From NCBI GenBank assembly GCA_002751075.1, contig NAOQ01000846.1, positions 14,333 through 24,747 on the forward strand: a stretch of 10,415 nucleotides of DNA, read 5' to 3'. The DNA comes from Ichthyophonus hoferi (lineage: Eukaryota; Opisthokonta; Ichthyosporea; Ichthyophonida; Ichthyophonidae). The notes beneath the pieces are model-generated. The model saw nothing but the letters and a program-made list of their open reading frames with translations, made no database searches and was not told the DNA's origin. This document shows, in pieces, positions 1-8,116 of this stretch; position 1 is the first letter of the stretch, and each line of letters opens with the position of its first letter. The translations under genes were made by a program, and so were the position numbers.

Positions 1-62
1 ATAGGTAGATACATATGTACAGGTATAGATATGGGTATAGGTATAGGCATATACATATACTT
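1..62. repeat. degenerate GGTATA/CATATA tandem tract
   Basis: The first 62 bases are built from imperfect hexamers GGTATA, GATATG and CATATA. It begins at or before the window edge, so its true length is unknown. Confidence 0.6.
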
Positions 63-222
63 ATACAAAAAACTTGAACCATGACTTTAAACCAATCGTT
101 ATGAGGCCTGTTCTTATGACATCACCACTAATCCATTTGTACCCTCCCTATCATGTATTAAATTTAAAGGTTCCATGATAGTGGGTCAGCAGGAAAAAAT
201 TGGTATTTCTTATATCCATTAC

Positions 223-312
223 CTGGAGATTGATTGGCAGCAATTTTTTTAAAATATCAATATAAAAAATATAACCAGATGCAACAAAGTAAAAACAAAC
301 ACAAATATAAAC
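223..312 (-). CDS. possible BLTP2-like exon 6
   Basis: A strong acceptor, a run of T then ACTTTTCAG ending at 313, and a good donor CTCCAG|GTAATG after 223 bound 30 open codons in phase 0. They encode a T-rich, hydrophobic stretch ending DILKKLLPINLQ. The end resembles human BLTP2 LFLLQQLPDQVK. Against it: codon use is far more T-rich than exons 2-5, and exon 5 ends in phase 1, so another exon would be needed in between. Treat as a candidate only. Confidence 0.3.
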
Positions 313-533
313 CTGAAAAGTAAAAAAAAAAATATAAAATGAGAAATAAAGAAAAAAATATATATTATGATAAAGAAAGGAGACCAACGCGAGGTATTAA
401 TGTTATAAGTTATTATTGGCTCAATATATATACCACATGGCCGTGTATATGTATGAATAAAAAGCAATAATACTATCTGTATACCGAGGTCTACAACCAT
501 AAAAACAGATATAAATATGCCAATAAGACCTAC

Positions 534-649
534 CTTTTAACTGGCTAATATCCTGCAGTAGTTGTAGGAGGGAGGGAAGTTCTACGTTGGCCTTGGTTGG
601 TTGAATCATAACATGTACCTCGGTGTTCCAATCAAGTAGTTTCCCGTCC
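534..649 (-). CDS. BLTP2: BLTP2-like exon 5
   Basis: The acceptor TATTGTTACAG ends at 650 and the donor AAAAG|GTAGGT follows 534. After one base, the 38 codons read DGKLLDWNTEVHVMIQPTKA, then a short link, then LPSLLQLLQDISQLK, finishing in phase 1. The strand EVHVMIQ and the leucine-rich helix-like tail correspond to human VELSLALDL and the following ITVDVWTLHAEL. No stop interrupts this frame. The incoming phase (two bases needed) disagrees with the best donor of exon 4, so a micro-exon or a shifted donor is implied. Confidence 0.65.
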
Positions 650-3524
650 CTGTAACAATATTAAAAAGTGGTGAGGATGAGGGTGAGGGTTGGTGTATCA
701 CCGTGAAGTGTGTATCTGTCTGACATCCTATATCTTATAGTTATTGTAGGTATAAGGTCTAAAGTATACTACCTTGTGTATATATGTATATATATACATG
801 TGTGTGTGTGCATCAAGCTGATTAATATTGGTTAATAAAGAAACTTGTCAAGATAAACCAATTGAAATGGCTAGAATAACTGCAACTATGACGACCCTCC
901 GTTGTCAACATGTAGATATGATAGATAGATAAAAAGTTTGATACTACGGTTTTATTTAAAACAACCTTATAATAAAGAATACCACACTAATAACAACACG
1001 ACCTTGCAGGCTAAACTATATTTCCCTTCCCTTCATCCCTAATCTATGACGGATGACCCTTGCGATGTACCCCTCATGTATATCTATATACATAGCGGGT
1101 AGGGACCGACAAAGTATTCTATAAATAAATTATAAACATATAATGTCCAATCAGTAGGCTTACACTATACGTGGTGACGTATGTTGTATCTCTAGCGAGA
1201 TCCCTGTGGTAATCGTAGCTACTTCACGATAGTCGTGCCTTACTATACCCAGGAATAAGAAGGTTAATGACTACTAATTAGCTACTAATTAATTAATAAT
1301 TAAATGATAATGGACTATTAATGAACTATTAATTATGTATACTAAATCTGTTTAAAATACACACGGTAGAATATATACATACATACATACATACATACAT
1401 ACATACATACATACATACACACACACATACCGTCCACAGACACAGTGTCAATAAGCAATGCCAAAGTACACTGTAGATCAGAGGTGGCGCCATCACGGCG
1501 TCTCTCCAGACCATATAGCTGTACTCCAGATTGTAGCTGTAGGGTCACCTCTCCGCCCTGCTGTTATAGGCAACATGTTAATGTTATTGTGGTTTATAGA
1601 GGGATAGGGGGCCCATTCACCACTTGCTACACCTGGTGTACTGAACAAGAAAAAAAGTATTTATGTATGAAGAAAAAAATATGGGTACAGGCAAAGAGAG
1701 AAATTGAAAAAGAAAGAAACCTTATCGTAGACAGAGAGTGTGCTATGTGTCTAGAAGAAAGAGAGAGATCTCATAATGGTTTAACATTGATATCAACTGA
1801 TATGGAAAGATAAGCAAACATAATGTGCATACAACCTATACATATATATATAGTGCAATTACTCACTGACAAATAGCCAATGATATACAGGCCTAGCGCT
1901 AGAACCTACCTCAGGTAAATCCACTAATATTACAGTCTTGCCAATGCTCACTTCCACTCTCTTAGCCAGTTGCTTCACAATATAATTCACAGCGCGCATT
2001 AGTCTCCCTAACTTCTTTGGAGTCAAGGAAGATTTTGACTTTGACTTGCCTTTCTTCAATGGTGTTTTGTCAATGATAGGGGAAGTTGTAAGAGGCTTAT
2101 GCTTATCAGATAACACGGTAGTGATCATAGAACACTCCCCTATATCAATGCTCAGGCAGTATATATCGTGCTCTTGGGTGACACGTAAGCGGATGTGTTG
2201 GATGAATATCTGGGGAGTAGAGAGGGCCGGGAGGATTAGTAACCCGCGGTGAATAGGGTCCAACAGTACAATAGATGTAAATTTTCTGTGTGTGTATGAT
2301 GGTATAACAGTGTGGTAATATGATAGTATAACAGTATGTATGATAGTACGATATTGTATTCGTACAACAGTATGGGAGTATTATAGTATGGCATGATATT
2401 ATGTATGTATGTATGTATATATATATACCTGTCTGTATAATAGTCAGTAAATAAACCTTACACGCACTACCCACCCAACCTACTTCTTGGTTTGTAATGT
2501 TATTTCTCAACATTAAGTCGGCCATGCCAAACCATACCCAACGAAACGATACAGTCCATCTGCAATACGGGGCTAGATGGCAGAGGAAGCTGTAGGGTAG
2601 ATATAGATATATGTTATTGTTGTATTACTTGTGCTATACATATATATATATCTTATTCTTAGCGTTTACTCAGTCATTCACATTGTAAGTTTCCCAACGT
2701 ATTCGCACACATGATACCTCTAAAACTATACACGGCATTATATAGGCTGATCTAATTAAGTAAATATTAAATAGATGGCTTCATTGTATGTTAATTCAGA
2801 AGTAAACTGTACTATATGTACATATGATGCAGTGTATTTCATTTAAAATATTTTAAATAGCCTATATTATTGGATGAATTATGAACTGTAGTAATGATGT
2901 ATACGTCATAACTTAAACATGACGTCATACCCTCCTTAGTTATTTAAAAATTAAAAATCAAAAACTGGAAAACAATCAGAAGATAGTGAATAATTAATTC
3001 CTTATTGGTGAAATAAATCATGAACATAATACAGGGAGATATACACTATTGGCTAAAAATCACACAAGCCGTTACCATAGAAATAATAAAAATGCATGAT
3101 GGTGTGACCACAATTTGTCGTAAATAATTGGTGTAAATTAAGTAAGCCCATCAACGTGTTACTCAATCCTTTGCCATGTGTATAATGTGCAAAGCTAGCC
3201 AAAGAGGTGTCGGAATATGTCAGTTGCCTAGCAACGAAGTGTCACTATTATAATCATATCTGATTGTTTCTGCTAATAACAGAATAGCATAAATTTCCCT
3301 AACAATTATTACCATAGCAACGTATATGAAAAATGTGTGATGAGTCATGAGGAAAGATAATGTCAGTAGAAAGAAGAATTTTTCAAATAAAAAATAGCAG
3401 TAATGATAATAACACTGCCCATAGCAACATCAACAATTTTCACCAACCTTGGTATGGCAAACAATAAGGCAATGGTCAGTAGCAACAACCATATTGCCAT
3501 AACAAACAGAGAGCCAATAGTCAT
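534..3524 (-). CDS. BLTP2: BLTP2-like bridge lipid transfer protein, 5' part (spliced, 3' end outside window)
   Basis: Seen: five minus-strand exons separated by introns of about 858, 178, 349 and 781 bp encode a membrane-anchored N-terminus followed by RBG-type beta-rich sequence, about 275 residues. The segments SFRWVWFGMADLML, FIQHIRLRV, SLTPKKLGRLM, VILVDLPE and EVHVMI occur in the same order and near the same spacing as SFRFFWIQNVSLKF, GEVRIR, SFSPSLLKIF, IMVLKVD and VELSLAL of human KIAA0100, recalled from memory. Known: BLTP2/hobbit/Fmp27/SABRE proteins are about 2,200 residues or more, anchored in the ER by an N-terminal helix, and form a long hydrophobic groove that moves phospholipid at ER-plasma membrane contacts. 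Inferred: this is the N-terminal eighth of that protein, and the gene continues past base 1. The start is the only ATG in frame after an upstream stop. Exon 2/3 and exon 4/5 junctions are uncertain. Another RBG/VPS13-superfamily member is possible but less likely. Confidence 0.7.
650..1430 (-). other. intron 4 of the BLTP2-like gene
   Basis: 781 bases with no exon I can support. Contents: a mixed TA/TG tract at about 777-812, short near-repeats of ACTAATTA and ACTATTAATTA at about 1268-1345, and the CATA microsatellite at the donor end. A micro-exon of 3n+1 bases may be hidden here, because the phases of exons 4 and 5 disagree. Confidence 0.5.
1374..1430. repeat. CATA/CA microsatellite abutting the exon 4 donor
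   Basis: About ten CATA units followed by ACACACAC and ATAC. On the transcribed (minus) strand it reads GTATGTGTGTGTGTATG..., so the first bases of intron 4, including the donor GTATGT, are part of the repeat tract. Confidence 0.9.
1431..1560 (-). CDS. BLTP2: BLTP2-like exon 4
   Basis: The acceptor TGCCTATAACAG ends at 1561 and the exon opens in phase 0, matching the phase-0 end of exon 3. It encodes 43 residues, QGGEVTLQLQSGVQLYGLE then RRRDG and LQCTLALLIDTVSVDG. Joined to exon 3, it aligns without gaps to about 30 residues of human BLTP2 running through HIQISRSRFLLDSDGK and CEVSLCKINSKVL, the alternating strand pattern of an RBG repeat. The donor GACG|GTATGT leaves one base, but exon 5 needs two (see findings). 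A GT/TATG microsatellite begins directly at the donor. Confidence 0.72.
1561..1909 (-). other. intron 3 of the BLTP2-like gene
   Basis: 349 bases between a GTAGGT donor and an ATAACAG acceptor. On the plus strand it is purine-rich at about 1645-1780 (runs of A and GA), that is, pyrimidine-rich in the transcript. A plus-strand open frame across it and exon 4 is a shadow, not a gene. Confidence 0.6.
1910..2285 (-). CDS. BLTP2: BLTP2-like exon 3
   Basis: The longest uninterrupted exon, 376 bases. It follows acceptor ATACACACACAG (ending 2286) and ends with a strong donor CCTGAG|GTAGGT. One base completes the incoming codon, then 125 codons follow, ending in phase 0. It encodes FIQHIRLRV (human CFGEVRIRTD), a lysine/serine-rich linker with KKGKSKSKSS, then an amphipathic stretch KKLGRLMRAVNYIVKQLAKR and the strand KTVILVDLPE, equal in position to human IMVLKVDTS. 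The basic linker is longer than in the human protein. A second acceptor with a better pyrimidine tract (CTCTCTACTCCCCAG, ending 2210) would give a shorter, still in-frame exon starting at 2209. Confidence 0.75.
2297..2427. repeat. intron 2 minisatellite plus TATG/TA microsatellite
   Basis: A degenerate tandem array of units like GTATAACAGTATG and TATGATAGTA, spaced about 20-26 bases, runs from about 2297 to 2400 and passes straight into (TATG)n(TA)n at 2401-2427. It fills most of the 178-base intron 2. Confidence 0.6.
2464..2589 (-). CDS. BLTP2: BLTP2-like exon 2: first RBG strand region
   Basis: The acceptor TCTACCCTACAG ends at 2590. The exon encodes about 41 residues including CRWTVSFRWVWFGMADLML and then NQEVGWVGS. 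This matches human SFRFFWIQNVSLKF followed by VEIDNLWISSKL with identical spacing over the first block, and it is the main reason for the BLTP2 call. The 3' border is uncertain: GC|GTGTAAG at 2464 (phase 2) fits the start of exon 3 at 2285, while AAG|GTTTAT at 2457 (phase 0) fits an alternative exon 3 start at 2209. An internal acceptor-like TTGCAG just before the TGG codon would shorten the exon by 13 codons without changing frame. Confidence 0.65.
2920..2927. promoter_or_regulatory. palindromic CRE/ATF site
   Basis: The perfect octamer TGACGTCA lies in intron 1 of the BLTP2-like gene, with a half-site ACGTCAT about 20 bases to the left (in TATACGTCATAAC). CREB/ATF bZIP proteins bind this sequence. 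A single 8-mer can arise by chance, but CpG-containing 8-mers are rare in such AT-rich DNA. Confidence 0.3.
3071..3321. promoter_or_regulatory. cluster of RFX X-box-like motifs in BLTP2-like intron 1
   Basis: Three matches or near matches to the RFX X-box (RYYNYYATRRNRAC or its palindromic form) lie within 250 bases: GTTACCATAGAAAT at 3071-3084 (last base off), GTTGCCTAGCAAC at 3223-3235 (a 13-base near-palindrome) and ATTACCATAGCAAC at 3308-3321 (full consensus match). Weaker relatives are GCCCATAGCAAC at 3417-3428 and ATTGCCATAACAAA at 3493-3506, the last inside exon 1 coding. RFX factors bind such sites, typically in ciliary gene promoters. Function here is inferred from motifs only. Confidence 0.4.
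3341..3347. promoter_or_regulatory. AP-1 site
   Basis: A perfect TGAGTCA heptamer lies between the full-consensus X-box at 3308 and exon 1. It supports the idea that the start of intron 1 and the area round exon 1 are a regulatory patch. It could also be chance. Confidence 0.25.
3448..3524 (-). CDS. BLTP2: BLTP2-like exon 1: N-terminal ER membrane anchor
   Basis: The exon starts at ATG 3524-3522, with A at -3 and A at +4, and encodes 25 residues beginning MTIGSLFVMAIW. Residues 5-24 are an almost unbroken hydrophobic helix followed by a proline, as expected of the ER anchor of BLTP2, whose human start is also a short leader plus hydrophobic helix. It ends AAG|GTTGGT at 3448, leaving two bases (phase 2), which fits the one-base start of exon 2. 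From start Met to the SFR motif there are about 40 residues here against about 46 in human as I recall it. An in-frame TGA lies about 21 codons upstream, so no earlier start is available in this exon. A CTCTCTACAG acceptor-like site ends at 3552, so part of the 5' UTR may itself be spliced. Confidence 0.6.
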
Positions 3525-3538
3525 CTTGCTAAGAACAT
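3521..3538 (-). promoter_or_regulatory. five-codon upstream ORF overlapping the BLTP2-like start
   Basis: ATG at 3538-3536 opens a frame of five codons whose TGA (3523-3521) overlaps the main ATG (3524-3522) as ATGA. The upstream ATG has T at -3, a weak context, while the main ATG has A at -3. Such an arrangement usually lowers, or couples by reinitiation, translation of the main frame. Whether both ATGs are in the mature mRNA depends on where the 5' end lies, which I cannot see. Confidence 0.45.
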
Positions 3539-3608
3539 GAAACGGTGTCCCCTGTAGAGAGGGATGTTGATAGGTATAAGCCAATCACTATCGCCTAGTA
3601 CTATAAAG

Positions 3609-3632
3609 ATATATATGTATATGTATATGTAT
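3609..3632. repeat. TA/TATG microsatellite upstream of exon 1
   Basis: ATATATATG followed by TATATG units, about 75-100 bases upstream of the BLTP2-like start on the minus strand. Being AT-rich and close to the likely 5' end, it could also serve as a TATA-type element, but this is not shown. Confidence 0.6.
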
Positions 3633-3639
3633 TTGTGGT

Positions 3640-5280
3640 TGTATTGTACCTATGAAGAGGGTGTTTTCAGTTAGTGTAAGGATTAAGAGGTTTGTGTATT
3701 TCAATGTTGTATGAATTTAAACGTGGTTATGGGCCTACATGTGAAAAGGTATCCGGAATTCAAATATATAGTAAATTATATAATATATGTATATATATAT
3801 ATATATAATAACTTAGCACTACTGTGTAGTACGTATAATGAAAGATAAGAATAAAAAAAGATAAAAGTAATAAGAATAATAGTTACAGATAACAGATATA
3901 CAAGCAACAGTGCTTTAAACAATAGGGATAAGTACACTATATTAAGTATTATTTTTATGTCATTTCCTTGGTTCCTTCTGGCAGTACAGGTAACTGTAGT
4001 ATAAAGGGTCGCAGAACATTAGCACATGCACAAGATACCTTAATAACAAATAAGATTGTGACTAAGGATGTTTTAAAAAAAATATGAGATTGTTTGGAAA
4101 GAAGAAAGGGTCGCTAAGCTCTGAAGGTTTCGATTACTACTTTTTGTGGGTTTTTGTTTATGTTTGTAACGTTGCAAAATTCTGCCTTCTACCTATTACT
4201 ATACTTACTAGAGTTATCCCTTACAGGGAATATAGACAACCAAGAAATAGATAACCAATAAACAAATACAAATATGTCATAAGATATTAATTGCCACTAC
4301 TAGAGTTTACTCTTTGTTATTTTACTGTTACTAATGTTACTAATAAGTTTGAAATATTTCCAATTCCTGTCCAAGCCTGGTAAATATTTATTTACTAGCC
4401 AATCTCTCTAATGACGAATTACTTTTATTGGTAGAAAATGATAAGCAATGCCTGGATTATGTTTTGATTCGGCAAGCGTTGACTATAAATAAATTGTTTT
4501 TCTCAAAAAATGCGAATAAACTACCTTAATAAGAAAAAACCCAATAGAAATATGTTAAAGATATAATGCAAGTATAATAACAAATACAATAAAAGCCTAA
4601 TATAAAATGCAATCATAATAAAATAAATATACATTAAAAAAATGCATAAAAAATACATAAAAAATATATGCAACTTTATTACAATGAGAGTGAAAATAAA
4701 ATAAAATTGCATTACAATGGAGTCCTGCGGAATTTTTCATTCTATATATAGCTTTGGGCGTTTTAAAGAAATCTGGAGAATTTTAAAAACTAATGGGAAC
4801 ATAAAAAGCATAAATATGCCAAACCTAACCTATACCCAAAATACTGGAATGTGTGATGTGTAACAAAATTATTAAATATACATCTAACCCTGTGTATTGA
4901 GCTATATTTAAATAAAATAACACCACATTAAATAACAAAAATAAAATACAATTGTATATAGCAATTAATATCAAATACATCAATATTCAGTATGAAAAAT
5001 ACAACTGTAGGTTTTAAACACTTTTATTCTTTGATTGAAATGCTAATATTATTTATAAAGATAACACAAACGGTTATACATCTACTTCTGAGTATTAAAA
5101 TCATTCCTAAACGTAAAGTGTTCTTTAGAAATGAATTTGGTAGTACAGGATATTCTGTTCATATAACATATATGATACAATCTATAAAATATAATATAAA
5201 TAGCATAAACTGTTATTAAAAAGAATATTTGGCTAAATTTAGATATCTCTTTATACACCTATAATCATTTAATATTACTT
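3640..5280. other. intergenic, AT-rich, no supportable gene
   Basis: The stretch upstream of the BLTP2-like gene. From about 4500 to 5220 it is extremely AT-rich, with many A-runs and TAAAATA words. Open frames there (for example a 75-codon plus frame at 4992-5219, rich in Ile, Lys and Asn) have the composition expected by chance from such DNA. I see no RNA gene and no clear repeat structure. Confidence 0.5.
3783..3807. repeat. TA dinucleotide microsatellite
   Basis: An alternating TA run of about 25 bases with one G, in the intergenic region upstream of the BLTP2-like gene. Confidence 0.75.
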
Positions 5281-5299
5281 GCAATTACTACTGCACATG

Positions 5300-5745
5300 T
5301 AGTCCGGCAACAGCAGCAACCTAAATATGTCAGTCAGAATACCGCAAGACTATGCCAACCAATGGCCGTGATCCAACTATACAATAAAGCATTCCAGATC
5401 ATAAGTATCTTGTTAAGCCATCAGCCAATAACGGCCTGCCCAACTAACTGCATTTTCCTAGCTTTATCGATATTATTAACCTACCGCTCAATCTCTGCTA
5501 ACTTGCTGAATAATAAAAATTTATCCTAGAATAATATGTACCCCGTGTATGCAAAGGTATATGTTAAAACTAATTGGATGCCAGGATCATAGATTACTCA
5601 TTGATCAAATTATGGCAATGCGTGATCAAAATCATATTCTATCTTCTATGGCTTTGACCAATGAATTACTCCTGTCATTATCATCCCAAGCACAAGAGAT
5701 CAAATTCATCACAAACTTACGATCGCACTCCGATCACTAACTTAT
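5300..5745 (+). pseudogene. decayed coding-like patch, family unknown
   Basis: Protein-like stretches appear in more than one plus frame here, with better codon balance than the flanks: one contains MSVRIPQDYANQWP near 5326, and the longest open piece (5505-5740, about 78 codons) reads helix- and leucine-rich sequence including LTNELLLSLSSQAQEIKF. No single frame spans the patch and I recognise no domain. It may be a fossil of a mobile element or of a host gene. It looks broken in several places. Low certainty that it was ever a gene. Confidence 0.3.
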
Positions 5746-6899
5746 CACGTGCACAGGATTTACAAAGTCGACTCATTACGATACTCATACGATATCCAGA
5801 GGCGGTATCATTGAATCCTTGTAGAACATTTTTCTAGGTATATAGGTGATAAAATATTATATACATTATATATTATTATTACATACATACAACCTATATT
5901 AAGGCAGTATTAGTTTATCGCATAACCGCACGGCTAGTGTTAGAAGTAATTACCACATAGTATATCAACCCTTAGCATTTGAATAATAATATTCCAACTA
6001 CTAGCATAGCTAATTCGATTTGAATGTTAACAATTATTAGTATATCATAGTTAACTGAATACGACGCAATGCTTAATTAGAGCACTTCGGAGATTATAAA
6101 AGTTCTAGCAGTGCTAGTATTTCATTATAGTCTAATCTCGAAATACGGTCGTCTACTAATGATCTTAGATAAAAACGTACGACTTTCGTGTGCCCAGTAT
6201 AGCTTCTGCTTTATTTTATTTTATTGAGTTCTGTTATACTTGCAAATTATCAGGTTGATATTGTTTCTAAAGTACGAAGGATCTGGTGTCTTATACCAAT
6301 AACATTAGAAGGCTCAAACAAAGCCTTCTTATGCTTTCTAAACATAGCATTTTATATATAGAATACTTCAAGACTTGGCATTAATTAATTAGATAATAAT
6401 AGCTATAGTTACTTTACTATACATGTGGCTATACTTAATTGTTAAGTGGTGCTAATTATTGGTGTTATAAGTTCTAACCGCCAATGATATTATAGCCAAT
6501 TATGTTATCCATCTAACTATTGTTTTACCTTATTGGTCTGAGTTTCTAGATCTATGTTACCCGATTCAACACATGCTAGATTTGGCTCCTACGTTTTCTT
6601 TGTGCAGCCCTAAAAATGGCAATTTAGTATTGTAATGTAAAACAATAATCTTTTAATGACGTATATGTATCTATATTATTAGGATGTGATCCAGTGGTCG
6701 GATCAATGCTGCCGTCTAACTTGCATTTGTCCTGTTAAGAGTCTACTAAAATTGGCATTTTTTAATTGTGATGAGTGTGAAAATAAGCAATCTTATAATG
6801 AATTTTATTGCAGACAATAGATCAGTTCAAAATGTTAAGTCGCAACATAAAATAAAACGTGTATGTTAAGATTATGATTTTATTAAGACGGATTAATTC

Positions 6900-7260
6900 T
6901 AGTCAGAAATATGTTAACCATAGAACCAAGCCAGTTAATTATACAGCTTTACAGACTTGGTCAGAAGATTATTGATCAATACCATCACTACTCTCTGTGC
7001 GATCAAACCAACTAACCAAGGTTACCCATTAATTATCCATCTTAGAAAAAAAGAGTTTAAATTACTAACAAAGCATGAAGAATAAATCCTTTGTCTGGAG
7101 GAGATGGGTGGCGCTGAGCATAGACCATGAAGACATCGGCTCTAGACCTGATTTAGATGGGAAATGTGAGAATTGTAAGGACTAACACATCCGTACTTAT
7201 AAAGAGCTGTTCATTCACTACAGACACTGCATGTCTGTCATTAAGCTTAGATAGAGAGCC
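6900..7260 (+). pseudogene. decayed coding-like patch with Cys/His-rich piece, family unknown
   Basis: Plus-strand fragments with protein-like composition: MLTIEPSQLIIQLYRLGQK and, further on, a Cys/His-rich piece with KCENCKD followed shortly by TYKELFIHYRHC, which recalls a zinc-binding segment. Pieces lie in different frames and no intact frame covers the region. It is on the same strand as the patch at 5300-5745 and could be from the same old gene or element. Unidentified. Confidence 0.28.
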
Positions 7261-7399
7261 TGGTAGTAGCAGCACTGATTTCAACAGATAGATACAGTTG
7301 TAAACAGAGAACTTGATAAAGGAAAAAGTGTTTTATTTAGGGTAACTTCAGAAAAACAAGAAGCAGGTCCTGTCACAAACAAAACCCTTGTGTACTTTC

Positions 7400-7960
7400 T
7401 AAAAACAGTATGCTATATATATATTACTTAATACTCTAATTATTAATTAATTGGTTAATTTAACGAAGGTTATTTATAACTTAATATTAAACAATTAAAT
7501 ATGTTAGACTATATCTATTTTATGTGGATCTGCATCTATATATGGCAACAATAACTGTATCCTCACCCATGGCATATATTTAGCTATATATATTATTTGA
7601 TAATCTACTTATTAATGAAGTAATACGTTTAGACTATAATAATATAATCACCATATTTTATTGTCTAGAATATAGTTCTTTAAACCCGACTCTAAATAAC
7701 ATTTTAAATGATCTTGTAGCATGCAAAACCTAGTTTAAATATAAGGAAGAAAATGGTATTGATAGTCAATAATACGTTGTCAATGGGTTTCTGTTTGACT
7801 AAGTATGTGTTAAAGTTGAAAGTTAAATTTTTTGTGGATTAAAATAAATTAAGTTTAAAAGATGATTGGTTGTTGCTTATTTACATGAAAGCTATGCAAT
7901 ATTAATTAATACGTTTATTCCGGAACACTTAACTGTCTAACATACAATAGTTAGGAGGGA
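7400..7960. other. AT-rich stretch without genes
   Basis: TTAATTAA-type words, TA runs and scattered A/T tracts only. No coding-like frame, RNA gene or terminal repeat is apparent in it. It lies between the plus-strand coding-like patch and the diverged repeat copy. Confidence 0.45.
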
Positions 7961-7968
7961 CCCACTGA

Positions 7969-8116
7969 TAGTGCCACATAGATAATTCCATTTTGTGTAG
8001 AAATTGGTAAATTTATCTATAGTAAATGATAGTTTCTATTGATCGAGGCTAATCAGTATTATGGTTACAATCTTGATTTATGGTAGTAATCGAGGATAGT
8101 AATCTTGAATAATATG
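7969..8116. repeat. diverged second copy of the foldback element's core
   Basis: This stretch aligns in direct orientation with 9107-9245: shared landmarks are CACATAGATAATTC / CACATATAGATTATTC, GTAGAAATTG, ATAGTTTCTA.TGAT and CTTGAATAA near the end, with a roughly 19-base length difference in the middle. Overall similarity is about 70% by eye. The long inverted arms of the other copy are not recognisable here. It ends where the minus-strand coding-like patch begins. Confidence 0.45.

Larger units (their letters stand above)
2590..3447 (-). other. intron 1 of the BLTP2-like gene
   Basis: 858 bases, AT-rich, without an exon I can see. It holds the short TA run near 2638-2652, the CRE at 2920, the AP-1 site at 3341 and the X-box-like motifs listed separately. 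The donor is AAG|GTTGGT and the acceptor CTACCCTACAG. Confidence 0.55.

Noticed and set aside
151-222. Extension of candidate exon 6 past CTCCAG
   Set aside because: The continuation looks loosely like human BLTP2, but the GTAATG donor is good and the extended frame ends soon after with no alternative donor.
421-533. Read-through of exon 5 into the following sequence, or a small exon inside 420-500
   Set aside because: The AAAAG|GTAGGT donor is strong and the continuation becomes Tyr/Ile-rich without similarity to BLTP2. A candidate exon near 444-500 gives an unlikely hydrophobic insert.
1374-1430. CRISPR-like or satellite array
   Set aside because: Units of four bases without spacers: an ordinary microsatellite.
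1445-1813. 122-codon plus-strand open frame
   Set aside because: It lies antisense to exon 4 and purine-rich intron 3. The minus-strand exon has splice sites and a protein match, while this frame has only simple composition.
2046-2252. 68-codon plus-strand open frame
   Set aside because: Shadow of exon 3 on the opposite strand.
4992-5219. 75-codon plus-strand frame with hydrophobic stretches
   Set aside because: Extremely AT-rich, Ile/Lys/Asn-dominated composition as expected by chance in this block. No motif or splice support.
6613-6815. Pair of similar segments with AATCTTTTAATGA / AATCTTATAATGA words
   Set aside because: The resemblance is limited to short AT-rich words. I could not extend it to a convincing duplicate by eye.
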